From Pseudomonas oryzihabitans NBRC 102199 (GTDB lineage Bacteria; Pseudomonadota; Gammaproteobacteria; Pseudomonadales; Pseudomonadaceae), in NCBI RefSeq assembly GCF_000730625.1, contig NZ_BBIT01000009.1, positions 124,001 through 188,000 on the forward strand: a stretch of 64,000 bases of DNA. Reading direction: 5' to 3'. The notes under the pieces are model-generated. The model searched no databases. It saw nothing but the letters and a program-made list of their open reading frames with translations, and was not told where the DNA came from. Below are positions 9,257-17,363 of this stretch, in pieces (the stretch's first letter is position 1; every line of letters begins with the position of its first letter). The position numbers and the translations under genes are program-made.

Positions 9257-9805
9257 TTACTTTTTCTTCTTGGGGGCGATGACCATGATGAGTTGGCGTC
9301 CTTCCATCTTAGGATGCTGCTCAACGGCGCCATGTTCGGCGAGGTCAGCTTCGACCCGCTTCAACAGCTCCATGCCCAGCTCCTGGTGGGCCATCTCCCG
9401 ACCACGGAATCTCAACGAGACCTTGGCCTTGTCCCCCTCGGTTAGGAAACGTACCAGGTTGCGTAGTTTTACCTGGTAATCCCCTTCTTCCGTCCCTGGA
9501 CGAAACTTGATTTCTTTGACCTGAGCCTGCTTCTGGTTCTTCTTCGCCGCCGCGACTTGCTTCTTCTTCTCGAAGACGTGCTTGCCGTAGTCCATGATCC
9601 GGCAGACCGGGGGTACGGCGTCGGCGGTGATTTCCACCAGATCCAGCTTGGCGTCTTCAGCAGCCTGCAGGGCCTCCTGGATGGAGACGATGCCTACTTG
9701 CTGACCATCGGCGCCAATAAGGCGAACTTCCCGGGCGGTGATATTTTCGTTGATCGGTGCCCGGGGGGCGGCTCGCTTGTCTTGTCTCATGTCACGCTGC
9801 TTGAT
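9257..9805 (-). CDS. infC: Translation initiation factor IF-3 (rare ATC start)
   Basis: IF-3 of about 182 residues: N-terminal domain ([14 protein letters not shown]), lysine-rich linker and C-terminal domain ([18 protein letters not shown]), ending in a lysine tail. It binds the 30S subunit and rejects wrong initiation. The first ATG (9790) has no Shine-Dalgarno sequence, whereas an in-frame ATC at 9805 lies eight bases after GGAG and adds the IKQRD leader that homologues carry. Rare AUU/AUC starts are the known basis of IF-3 autoregulation, so I use 9805. The GGAG overlaps the end of thrS, six bases upstream of the start. Confidence 0.93.
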   Translation of the reverse strand: MKQRDMRQDKRAAPRAPINENITAREVRLIGADGQQVGIVSIQEALQAAEDAKLDLVEITADAVPPVCRIMDYGKHVFEKKKQVAAAKKNQKQAQVKEIKFRPGTEEGDYQVKLRNLVRFLTEGDKAKVSLRFRGREMAHQELGMELLKRVEADLAEHGAVEQHPKMEGRQLIMVIAPKKKK

Positions 9806-9810
9806 AGTGA

Positions 9811-11733
9811 TTACTCCGAATCTTGCCGGCCACGCCGGGAAACCGCTTGCGTGAGCAGCTCGCGGAAACGCTCGACGGGCATGGAGCCCAGGTCTACGCC
9901 TTCACGGGTACGCACGGCAACGGATCGTGTCTCAACCTCCCGGTCTCCAATAACCAGGAGATAGGGAACCTTGAGCAAAGTATGCTCGCGGATTTTAAAG
10001 CCGATCTTCTCGTTTCTCAAGTCGGCTTTGGCCCGGAAGCCCTCAGCGTTCAATTCACCGACGACCTGCTGGGCAAAATCGGCCTGCTTGTCGGTGATAT
10101 TGAGCACCACCGCCTGGGTCGGGGCGAGCCAGGCCGGGAACAGACCGGCATAGTGCTCGATGAGCATGCCGATGAAGCGCTCGAAGGACCCGAGGATGGC
10201 GCGGTGCAGCATTACCGGACGCTGACGGCTGTTGTCCTCGGAGATGTAGCTGGCGTCGAGGCGCTCCGGCAGGTTCGGATCGTACTGCAGGGTACCGCAC
10301 TGCCAGTTACGACCCAGGCAGTCCTTGAGGGTGAACTCGATCTTCGGCCCGTAGAAGGCGCCCTCGCCCGGCTGGTACTCCCACTCCAGGCCCGAGGCAT
10401 CCAGCGCATCCGCCAGAGCCTTCTCGGCGCGATCCCACAGCTCTTCGGAGCCGACACGCTTGGCCGGGCGCGTGGAGAGCTTCATGATCACGTCGGTGAA
10501 ACCGAAGTCGGCATAGACCTGCAAGGTCAGCTTGATGAAATCGGCCGCTTCCTTCTCAACCTGTTCTTCGGTGCAGAAGATGTGGGCATCGTCCTGGGTG
10601 AAGCCACGCACGCGCATGATGCCGTGCAGGGCGCCGGACGGCTCGTTACGGTGGCAGGCACCGAATTCGGCCAGGCGCAGCGGCAGGTCGCGGTAGGACT
10701 TCAGACCCTGGTTGAACACCTGCACGTGGCAGGGGCAGTTCATGGGCTTGACCGCGAAGTCGCGGTTTTCCGAGGCCGTGGTGAACATGTTCTCGGCGTA
10801 GTTGGACCAGTGACCCGAGCGCTCCCAGAGGATGCGATCGACCACCTGGGGCGTCTTGATCTCCTGGTAGCCGTGCTCGCGCTGGACCTTGCGCATGTAC
10901 TGCTCGAGTACCTGGTAGACGGTCCAGCCGTTGGCGTGCCAGAACACCATGCCGGGCGCTTCTTCCTGCAGGTGGAAGAGATCCAGCTGCTTGCCGATGC
11001 GGCGGTGGTCGCGCTTCTCGGCTTCCTCGATGCGCTGGATGTAGGCCGCCAGCTGCTTCTTGTCCGCCCAGGCGGTGCCATAGATGCGCTGCAGCTGTTC
11101 GTTCTTGGCGTCGCCACGCCAGTAGGCGCCGGACAGCTTGGTCAGCTTGAACGCCTTGAGGAAGCGGGTGTTGGGCACGTGCGGGCCCCGGCACATGTCG
11201 ACGTACTCCTCGTGGTAGTACAGGCCCATGGCCTGCTCCTCGGGCATGTCGTCGATCAGGCGCAGCTTGTACTCCTCACCCCGGGCCTTGAACACCTCGA
11301 TGACTTCGGCGCGCGGCGTCATCTTCTTGATAACGTCGTAGTCCTTATCGATCAGCTCGCGCATACGCGTCTCGATGGCCGAGAGGTCATCCAGGGTAAA
11401 GGGACGCTCGAAGGAGATGTCGTAGTAGAAGCCTTCGTCGATCACCGGGCCAATGACCATCTTGGCGGTCGGGAACAGCTGCTTGACCGCATGACCCACC
11501 AGGTGGGCGCAGGAGTGGCGGATGATCTCCAGGCCGTCCTCGTCCTTGGCGGTGATGATCTGCAGGTTGGCATCCTGCTCGATGAGATCGCTGGCATCGC
11601 GCAGCTGGCCATCGACGCGACCGGCGATGGTGGCCTTGGCGAGACCGGCACCAATGGACTGGGCGACTTCGGCTACGGTGACGGGCTTGTCGAATGGACG
11701 TTGGCTACCGTCGGGGAGAGTAATGACAGGCAT
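9811..11733 (-). CDS. thrS: Threonyl-tRNA synthetase
   Basis: A 640-residue class II synthetase at the family's standard length. Order: N-terminal TGS domain, editing domain with [12 protein letters not shown], catalytic core with the zinc-binding cysteine in [10 protein letters not shown] and motif 2 ([15 protein letters not shown]), then the anticodon-binding domain from about residue 535 ([16 protein letters not shown]). It charges tRNA-Thr and removes mischarged serine. The ATG is preceded by GAGGAGG. It is the first gene of the thrS-infC-rpmI-rplT-pheST-ihfA cluster. Confidence 0.98.
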   Translation of the reverse strand: MPVITLPDGSQRPFDKPVTVAEVAQSIGAGLAKATIAGRVDGQLRDASDLIEQDANLQIITAKDEDGLEIIRHSCAHLVGHAVKQLFPTAKMVIGPVIDEGFYYDISFERPFTLDDLSAIETRMRELIDKDYDVIKKMTPRAEVIEVFKARGEEYKLRLIDDMPEEQAMGLYYHEEYVDMCRGPHVPNTRFLKAFKLTKLSGAYWRGDAKNEQLQRIYGTAWADKKQLAAYIQRIEEAEKRDHRRIGKQLDLFHLQEEAPGMVFWHANGWTVYQVLEQYMRKVQREHGYQEIKTPQVVDRILWERSGHWSNYAENMFTTASENRDFAVKPMNCPCHVQVFNQGLKSYRDLPLRLAEFGACHRNEPSGALHGIMRVRGFTQDDAHIFCTEEQVEKEAADFIKLTLQVYADFGFTDVIMKLSTRPAKRVGSEELWDRAEKALADALDASGLEWEYQPGEGAFYGPKIEFTLKDCLGRNWQCGTLQYDPNLPERLDASYISEDNSRQRPVMLHRAILGSFERFIGMLIEHYAGLFPAWLAPTQAVVLNITDKQADFAQQVVGELNAEGFRAKADLRNEKIGFKIREHTLLKVPYLLVIGDREVETRSVAVRTREGVDLGSMPVERFRELLTQAVSRRGRQDSE

Positions 11734-11939
11734 GGCGCCTCCTCAACTCAGTGGTGACCCATACCAAGGGCCACATGGTGGGATTGGCCAGTAAGCAGCC
11801 GCACCGCTGGAAATCCCGCCGCACAGTGGCAGGGCCGCAAGGCATTCCGGGCGACGCGAAAGGATCACTGGAAAGTTTGGGACGGAAATCCTTTCAGAAA
11901 CTGAGACCTGGCGCAACCTCGCGAGGAACAGTCGCCAGC

Positions 11940-12221
11940 TCAACGGGCCGCGTCGGGGTACTTCTTGAGGAACTGCTTCTGCATTTCCTGGCAGTTCTCC
12001 ATGAGTGCCTGGCGATCGGCCGGCGAGGTTTCCGGGGCATTGGCCCGCGCCAGGCACTGGTCGATGGTCTGCTGCTCGTTAGCCCGGTTGGCCGGTGTCG
12101 CATTATGGCGATAGACATAGATGATGGAGCCGAAGACCACGACCGCGAACAGGATCGATAGCAGGATCAATCCCAGGCAGCCGCCCTTGCCGATCTGCCG
12201 CCCTTCACCACCCTGCGTCAT
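11940..12221 (-). CDS. Small single-pass membrane protein of unknown function
   Basis: I do not recognise the family. A 93-residue protein starting MTQGGEGRQIGK, with one strong membrane helix (about residues 15-35, GLILLSILFAVVVFGSIIYVY) and a hydrophilic tail holding two cysteines that are about 25 residues apart. The topology suggests a periplasmic tail. The ATG at 12221 is preceded by GAGGAGAG, better supported than the in-frame ATG at 12269. It lies upstream of thrS in the same orientation with about 200 bp between them. Confidence 0.65.
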   Translation of the reverse strand: MTQGGEGRQIGKGGCLGLILLSILFAVVVFGSIIYVYRHNATPANRANEQQTIDQCLARANAPETSPADRQALMENCQEMQKQFLKKYPDAAR

Positions 12222-12626
12222 CACTCTCTCCTCGCGGTAACGGGCCCTGCTCGCGCCTTGGCCAAGCAACGAAGCCCCAAAAAAATCGTCTGCCAGTCTA
12301 CGTGAAAACCCCGGGCATCACGACCGAGGCACGCGGTCACACCCGCCCGAGCAATCGGCAGAACCTTTATTCGCACTTCCGGAAAGTTCTAACGCGCAAA
12401 CCAGACTCACGCCCGCCCTGATCAATTCCGCCCTTCAATCAAGGCGCGGAAAGATCACGCGTAGTTAGCTGTGCCAACTTGTTAAGCGGCTATTCAAGAA
12501 AAGCCCCGCACCTATTAATCCAGTGTTAAGCGATACGGCGGAGTATCGATTCCAGGCACTACAGAACCTGGTTCTGGTACCTGAGCGATAGCCTTACTTC
12601 AATTGCATATCCGCTGGAGGCAGCAA
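12222..12626. other. Gene-free region upstream of yfdX-like gene
   Basis: About 400 bp with no supportable coding frame. It must hold the divergent promoters of the small membrane protein gene and the yfdX-like gene. A stretch around 12515-12560 is richer in A and T and is where I would expect the yfdX promoter, but no consensus pair is convincing. The ribosome-binding site GGAGG lies just before the ATG at 12627. Confidence 0.5.
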
Positions 12627-13334
12627 ATGAACGTCAAGAATAAACTGGCAAAGAGCATGCTGGTCGTCGCCATCGTAGCCGCCTGCTCGTCTGCGGCCAT
12701 CGCCGCGAACCAAGCCCCCTCGGCAAACGAACTGGGCAGCTTCCAGGCCCTGTCCACCCAGGGGCAACGGGCCTTTACCGACATCTCCGCCGCACGCCTG
12801 GAACTCTTCCAGGGGCAAACGAAGCAGGCGGTTTCCCATGTCAAGGACGCCCAGCAGGCACTCAAACTTGCGCAATCGGACAATACCGCGCTGAAAAAAG
12901 CCGCGAGCGAATTGCAGGTCAAGGATAATCAGGGCAAGGCCGATACCAGCACTACCGTAACGTCCTGGCTACCCATCTGGGGCGATACCGTAGTACAGGA
13001 CAGTTACATGGCCAGCCCACAGAAAGTTAAGGCCGTGGCCGATGCCAATAACAAACTCAAGCATGGCGACGCCAAGGGTGCTGCAGAAACCTTGCGCCTG
13101 GCGGACGTTGATATCGACACGGCCATCGCCCTGGCACCGCTCAAGCAGACCATGACGGACGTCGACCAGGCGGCCAAGCAATTGGCCAGCGACAAGTTCT
13201 ATGAGGCCAACCTGACGCTCAAGCAGGTTCAGGATGGCGTGCGCTACGCCTCGACGGCCCTGGACTTCACGGCGAACAAGCATGGGCTGCAGCCGGCAGG
13301 CTCCTTCACCGAGACCGTTACCCCGAGCAGCTGA
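12627..13334 (+). CDS. YfdX-family periplasmic protein
   Basis: A 235-residue protein with a clear Sec signal peptide (about residues 1-27, cleavage after AIAA) followed by a helical body with the family features: ARLELFQGQTKQA, the central WLPIWGDTVVQD segment and KFYEANLTLKQVQDGV. YfdX of E. coli is an acid-induced periplasmic protein of uncertain function, suggested to act as a chaperone. I chose the ATG at 12627 because GGAGG precedes it. It stands alone, followed by hairpins at 13350-13377 and 13437-13466, so it is monocistronic. No frc or oxc genes, its enterobacterial neighbours, are present. Confidence 0.82.
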   Translation: MNVKNKLAKSMLVVAIVAACSSAAIAANQAPSANELGSFQALSTQGQRAFTDISAARLELFQGQTKQAVSHVKDAQQALKLAQSDNTALKKAASELQVKDNQGKADTSTTVTSWLPIWGDTVVQDSYMASPQKVKAVADANNKLKHGDAKGAAETLRLADVDIDTAIALAPLKQTMTDVDQAAKQLASDKFYEANLTLKQVQDGVRYASTALDFTANKHGLQPAGSFTETVTPSS

Positions 13335-13436
13335 TGGCTTGGCAGGGGCAACAGGGCGATCGCAGGGTCGCCCTGTTAAACGACCCGACACCTAGCAAGT
13401 CCGCCTCGACCCCAGCGTGCGGAGCAGCCAGACACG

Positions 13437-13466
13437 AAAGGGGCGATCTCTCGGATCGCCCCTTTT
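13437..13466 (+). terminator. Rho-independent terminator downstream of yfdX-like gene
   Basis: A 12-bp stem (AAAGGGGCGATC/GATCGCCCCTTT) with a five-base loop and a T-rich tail on the plus strand. A second perfect 10-bp hairpin (13350-13377, arms AACAGGGCGA and TCGCCCTGTT) stands directly after the stop codon but lacks a T-run, so it may protect the 3' end rather than terminate. Confidence 0.85.
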
Positions 13467-13902
13467 CCATTACCCGCCACCGAGGCGGATATTGTTACCA
13501 GGTCCAACTGACCCAAACCCTACCCCTCCCGCACGAGCCTCGGCGAGACCTGTCCACAGCCGCTGACGCATGAACTTCAAGGTGCCGGACATAGACTGGC
13601 GCTGCAGGAGAGGCCGTCGGCGTGCGACTGCACCTGAGCCTGTCGCCATGCTGAGACTCCGCCCGCCCACGGATTCGCACAGGCTTCCACCCCCTCCCCG
13701 CAGGCAGAGCTACCCGGTCCTGCCGAGATACCTCGATGCCAGCCAGTCTCTAACCCACCCGGATCAGGCACGGCCTTCGCGCGCCGCAGATACAGCCGTG
13801 ATATGCACGATTGTGCGTATTCTTGCTTAATCATGCATGATCAGCTAACACTGGTATGAGGTGTGATCACCCCTACTGTCACTTTTTTCCGGAGCCTCTC
13901 CA
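13467..13902. other. Gene-free region; promoter of the MFS gene with a 12-bp palindrome
   Basis: No supportable gene. Near the right end a perfect palindrome ATCATGCATGAT (13830-13841) lies between a weak -35 candidate TTGCTT (13823-13828) and a weak -10 candidate TAACAC (13846-13851) at 17-bp spacing. A GCAC-gatt-GTGC repeat lies just upstream (13805-13816). These look like regulator sites for the downstream transporter gene, but no regulator gene is adjacent. Confidence 0.4.
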
Positions 13903-15072
13903 ATGCAACACGTGGAACTCGCCGCACAACAGCCTTCGGGAGCGATCGAGCAATGGGCGACCCGCGCTGGCTTCCTCATTGCGGGTTCTGCCATGGCCGC
14001 CTGGGCACCCCTAGTGCCCGTCGCCAAGGCGAGGATCGGCGCCGATGATTCGACGCTTGGCCTTCTCCTACTTTGCCTGGGCCTGGGATCCATTGTCGCG
14101 ATGCCCATCGTCGGCATCCTCGCCAGCCGCTTCGGGTGCCGCGCGGTGATCGCGACCAGCTCGGTAGCACTCGCCCTGGTGCTGCCGCTGCTTGCCGTCG
14201 CCGATTCGATCTTCGGCATGGCCATCGCCCTGGCCCTGTTCGGGGCAAGCGTTGGCGCGCTGGATGTCGCGATCAACATTCAGGCCGTGATCGTCGAGAA
14301 GGACAGTGGTCGCAACATGATGTCCGGCTTCCACGGCCTGTTCAGTGTCGGCGGGATCGTCGGCGCCGGTGGCATGAGCGTTCTGCTGGGGGCTGGAATC
14401 CAACCGCTGGTGGCGACCCTGGTGTTCAGCGCGCTGCTGATCGTGCTACTCGCGGTCTCGATCAAGGGTCTGCTGCCCTACGGCAATCATGACGCCGGAC
14501 ATACCCCGTTGTTCACACTGCCGCGCGGGATCGTCGCCTTCATCGGCTTGCTCTGTTTTCTGATCTTTCTCGGCGAAGGCGCGATCCTGGACTGGAGCGC
14601 CCTGTTTTTGATCGATGCGCATGGCGTCGACCCGGCGCAGGCCGGCTTCGGTTACACGGTATTTGCCTTGGCGATGACCATTGGCCGCCTGACCGGCGAC
14701 TGGATCGTGAAGACGCTGGGCGGCCTGAAAGTGGTCGTAGGCGGCGGTCTGCTCGCCGCGGCAGGCTTCCTGATGGCGGTCCTGGCACCCACCCAGCCCT
14801 TTGCCTTCGCAGGCTTTCTGCTGGTTGGCCTCGGGGCTTCCAACATCGTCCCCGTGCTCTTCAGTGCCGCCGGACGGCAGACCCGGATGCCTGCAAGCCA
14901 CGCCATTGCAGCGATCACCACCATCGGGTATGCCGGCATTCTCATCGGTCCGGCCGCGATCGGCTTCGTCGCGCAGCACTGGAGCCTGAGTGCAGCGCTG
15001 CTGCTGGTGGGTGGCGGAATGGCGTTCGTTGCGCTCACCTGGCCGATGACCGCCCGACAGCGAGACGCCTAG
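13903..15072 (+). CDS. Major facilitator superfamily transporter
   Basis: A 389-residue integral inner-membrane protein with about twelve hydrophobic segments and a central loop near residues 185-205, typical for MFS permeases of the YbjJ/fucose-permease-like group. Substrate is unknown: no substrate-defining motif is visible and the gene stands alone. A bidirectional terminator follows. The start at 13903 is the first ATG after the putative promoter; the ribosome-binding site (GGAGCC) is about ten bases upstream. Confidence 0.82.
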   Translation: MQHVELAAQQPSGAIEQWATRAGFLIAGSAMAAWAPLVPVAKARIGADDSTLGLLLLCLGLGSIVAMPIVGILASRFGCRAVIATSSVALALVLPLLAVADSIFGMAIALALFGASVGALDVAINIQAVIVEKDSGRNMMSGFHGLFSVGGIVGAGGMSVLLGAGIQPLVATLVFSALLIVLLAVSIKGLLPYGNHDAGHTPLFTLPRGIVAFIGLLCFLIFLGEGAILDWSALFLIDAHGVDPAQAGFGYTVFALAMTIGRLTGDWIVKTLGGLKVVVGGGLLAAAGFLMAVLAPTQPFAFAGFLLVGLGASNIVPVLFSAAGRQTRMPASHAIAAITTIGYAGILIGPAAIGFVAQHWSLSAALLLVGGGMAFVALTWPMTARQRDA

Positions 15073-15172
15073 CGCCTCGCCTTCGCCGAGGCAAAGGCCA
15101 GGGCCGAGCAGTATGTCGGCGGGACCCATCTGAAGCCCTCACCGCTGCCACCCCCCAATAAAACCCCAAACG

Positions 15173-15204
15173 AAAAAAGGCGACCCTTTCGGATCGCCTT
15201 TTTT
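15173..15204. terminator. Bidirectional terminator between MFS gene and tRNA-Val
   Basis: An 11-bp stem (AAAAAAGGCGA with TCGCCTTTTTT) encloses a ten-base loop; the A- and T-runs at the two ends allow termination in both directions. It ends the MFS transcript on the plus strand and the tRNA-Val transcript on the minus strand. Confidence 0.88.
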
Positions 15205-15232
15205 CTTACCCGCCAGCAGTGCGGGTTTTGTT

Positions 15233-15309
15233 TGGTAGGCACGATTGGATTCGAACCAACGACCCCCACCATGTCAAGGTGGTGCTCTAACCAACTGAGC
15301 TACGTGCCT
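15233..15309 (-). tRNA. tRNA-Val (anticodon GAC)
   Basis: A 77-nt cloverleaf on the minus strand with acceptor stem AGGCACG/CGTGCCT, encoded CCA, D-arm GCTCAGTTGGTTAGAGC, T-loop GTTCGAATC and anticodon loop TTGACAT, giving anticodon GAC. It reads GUC and GUU valine codons. Confidence 0.95.
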
Positions 15310-15397
15310 GCTGTGGGTGCGCATTCTACAGCGCGGGACTTTAGCGTCAAGCCCTTTTTTCAGCTAAACGCCTGAAAACGTGAAATTTTTTTGAAGG

Positions 15398-15910
15398 CTA
15401 GGAAACCCGCCGGGCTGGACGCCGCGGATAGAGCAGGATTGAAAGCCAGAGCGCGAGGGTTTCCACCGTTATCGCCAGGGCCAAGCCCAGCCCTATCCCC
15501 CAGCCGATGGCTTCGGGGGTAAGCACTACCTGATAGCGATACTGCTGCAGGGTCTCGTCGCGCAGTTCGCTGTTGGGCCGTACCAGGATGTGCCAGGCCC
15601 GCTGGTACCAGGGACCCTGCAACGCCTGCCACTCTTCGTTGAACAGCGCATTACGGCGCAGCAGTACGCCGAGGCTGTCGGCGTCGCTGCGAAAGACCGG
15701 ATCCTCGCTGGCCCGGTAATGCGCCAGCAAGCCGTCGAGATTGCCTTCGAAGTACTGCTGCGCGGTCCGCCTGAAACCGCTCAGGGCCTGATCGGATTCG
15801 AGGCGATGGGCATCCACGCGCTGCTCGTAGTCGAGCATGAAGCCGGGGATCTGCACCCCTACCAGCAAGGCCAGGGTGAACAACAGCAGACGAATATAAC
15901 TGCGCAGCAT
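15398..15910 (-). CDS. DUF2937 family membrane protein
   Basis: A 170-residue protein with an N-terminal membrane helix (about residues 7-25), a periplasmic helical region (QRVDAHRLESDQALSGF, then a QQYFEGNLDGLLAHY segment) and a C-terminal membrane helix (about 137-162). This two-helix layout matches the DUF2937 family, which has no known function. It lies 18 bp after a class II glutamine amidotransferase gene in the same orientation, so they are probably co-transcribed. Confidence 0.75.
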   Translation of the reverse strand: MLRSYIRLLLFTLALLVGVQIPGFMLDYEQRVDAHRLESDQALSGFRRTAQQYFEGNLDGLLAHYRASEDPVFRSDADSLGVLLRRNALFNEEWQALQGPWYQRAWHILVRPNSELRDETLQQYRYQVVLTPEAIGWGIGLGLALAITVETLALWLSILLYPRRPARRVS

Positions 15911-15928
15911 CGTGAAGTGGCTTCCTGT

Positions 15929-16702
15929 CTAGACGCGGCCCTGGGAGACGATCTCGCCGTCCCACCAGAGATGCCATTCCCCGGGCTGATGCAGGGTCCA
16001 GACCTCGTCGGAGGTCAGCGGCTCGGTGGCGATGATGGTGACGACGTCGTTGGGCGTGGTCTCGGCCTTGAAGTCGATGTGGACTTCCGCATCGCGCAAC
16101 TGGGCCGGACCGAAGGGGGCGCGGCGGGTGATATGGGCCAGCTTGTTGGTGCAGAAGCTGAACAGCCAGTCGCCGTCGCTGAGCAGGCAGTTGAAGACGC
16201 CCTTCTTGCGAAAGCCGTCGCAGGCATTCACCAGCTGCGGCAACAGCATCTCCACCGGGACGGGTTCGGGAAAGCGCTCGCGGACCTGGTCCAGCAGGCT
16301 GCAAAAGGCCGTCTCGCTGTCGGTATCGCCCACCGGCCGGTAGAAACGCGGCTCGGGATGGAAATCCTGCAGTTGGCCGTTATGGGCAAAGCTCCAATAG
16401 CGCCCGCCCAGTTCCCGCACGAAGGGGTGGGTATTGGCCAGATTGACCGACCCGACGTTGGCGTGGCGGATATGGCCGATCACCGTATGGCTCTTGATCG
16501 GGTAACCCTGGACCAGCTTGGCCACCTCGGAATCGGCGCCTGGCAGGGCATCCTTGAACAGGTGCAGGCCCCGGCCCTCGTAGAAGGCCACGCCCCAACC
16601 GTCCCGATGCGGACCGGTACGACCGCCCCGCTGCATGAGGCCCTGGAGACTAAAGACCAGATCCGTGGGCACGTTGGCACTCATGCCCAGCAATTCGCAC
16701 AT
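15929..16702 (-). CDS. Class II glutamine amidotransferase (YafJ-like)
   Basis: A 257-residue stand-alone class II (Ntn) glutamine amidotransferase. The start at 16702 puts the catalytic cysteine at residue 2 (MCELLGMSAN), as the mechanism requires after Met removal; the longer upstream frame is not real. GHIRHANVGSV and FAHNGQL provide the glutamine-binding and oxyanion residues. The family member YafJ of E. coli has no settled substrate, so the ammonia acceptor is unknown. The downstream neighbour is the DUF2937 gene. Confidence 0.85.
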   Translation of the reverse strand: MCELLGMSANVPTDLVFSLQGLMQRGGRTGPHRDGWGVAFYEGRGLHLFKDALPGADSEVAKLVQGYPIKSHTVIGHIRHANVGSVNLANTHPFVRELGGRYWSFAHNGQLQDFHPEPRFYRPVGDTDSETAFCSLLDQVRERFPEPVPVEMLLPQLVNACDGFRKKGVFNCLLSDGDWLFSFCTNKLAHITRRAPFGPAQLRDAEVHIDFKAETTPNDVVTIIATEPLTSDEVWTLHQPGEWHLWWDGEIVSQGRV

Positions 16703-16800
16703 GTCCGTCCCTCCGGGGTGGCTGCCTGGTTCAACGGCGGCTGCAGCCGCTGCCCTTCGCAATCATGCTGAAGGGGTCACGTCCTGGGCGCAAGCCTGGA

Positions 16801-17274
16801 TTACAGACGGGGTTCGACGCGCTCGCCGCGACCCCGGGGTTCGCGGCGTTCGACCGGGGCTGCCGGGGTCCTTGGGGCCACCGGCGATTCCGGTTGCGGA
16901 TCATCCGTCGGCCCTTCGGCGACGACCGGCGCGGGACGCGGATGGGAGCGGCGGTACAGCCAGCGACAGAGGACGAAGATCAGGTAGAGCACCACGCCGA
17001 TGGTGCCGGCCGCCGCCAGGTTGGCCACCGCCGACCAGGCACTGTTACCCACCTTGAACACCAGGTCCAGCACCGTCACGGCGATGGCCGGGGCATAGAG
17101 GCCATGCTCGGCATCCACCAGGGCCGGCGTCACCAGCAGCACGGCCACCACCAGCCGGATGGGTTCGCGCAGCCAGCGCCAGAGCCAGCCGGTGGCCTTG
17201 AAAGACACCACCAACAGCAGCAGCGCGGCGATGGCGTAGACGGCCCAGGCGATCAGGTACTCTTGCTCGGTCAT
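16801..17274 (-). CDS. Hypothetical inner-membrane protein
   Basis: A 157-residue protein that I do not assign to a family. It has about four hydrophobic segments (roughly residues 8-28, 38-55, 60-78 and 85-108) followed by a proline-, arginine- and glutamate-rich cytoplasmic tail of about 45 residues. It starts MTEQEYLIAWAVYAIA. It lies divergently from oligopeptidase B, with about 90 bp between the start codons. Confidence 0.65.
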   Translation of the reverse strand: MTEQEYLIAWAVYAIAALLLLVVSFKATGWLWRWLREPIRLVVAVLLVTPALVDAEHGLYAPAIAVTVLDLVFKVGNSAWSAVANLAAAGTIGVVLYLIFVLCRWLYRRSHPRPAPVVAEGPTDDPQPESPVAPRTPAAPVERREPRGRGERVEPRL

Positions 17275-17363
17275 TGCGATCCATGGCGATAGCGGAAAGG
17301 AGAAGCCTATGATAGCGGTTTTGCCCCGCCCGCGTGTCTTTGCGCGGCGCCCAAGGAGCCCGC

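Noticed and set aside
9823-11757. A 644-codon plus-strand frame opposite thrS.
   Set aside because: Same shadow effect: thrS on the minus strand is intact and diagnostic. Similar shadows occur at 22603-24744, 32656-34506, 37443-39350 and 18036-19298.
13570-13834. Short frames of 80-90 codons on both strands upstream of the MFS gene.
   Set aside because: No ribosome sites, proline/arginine-rich composition, no family resemblance.
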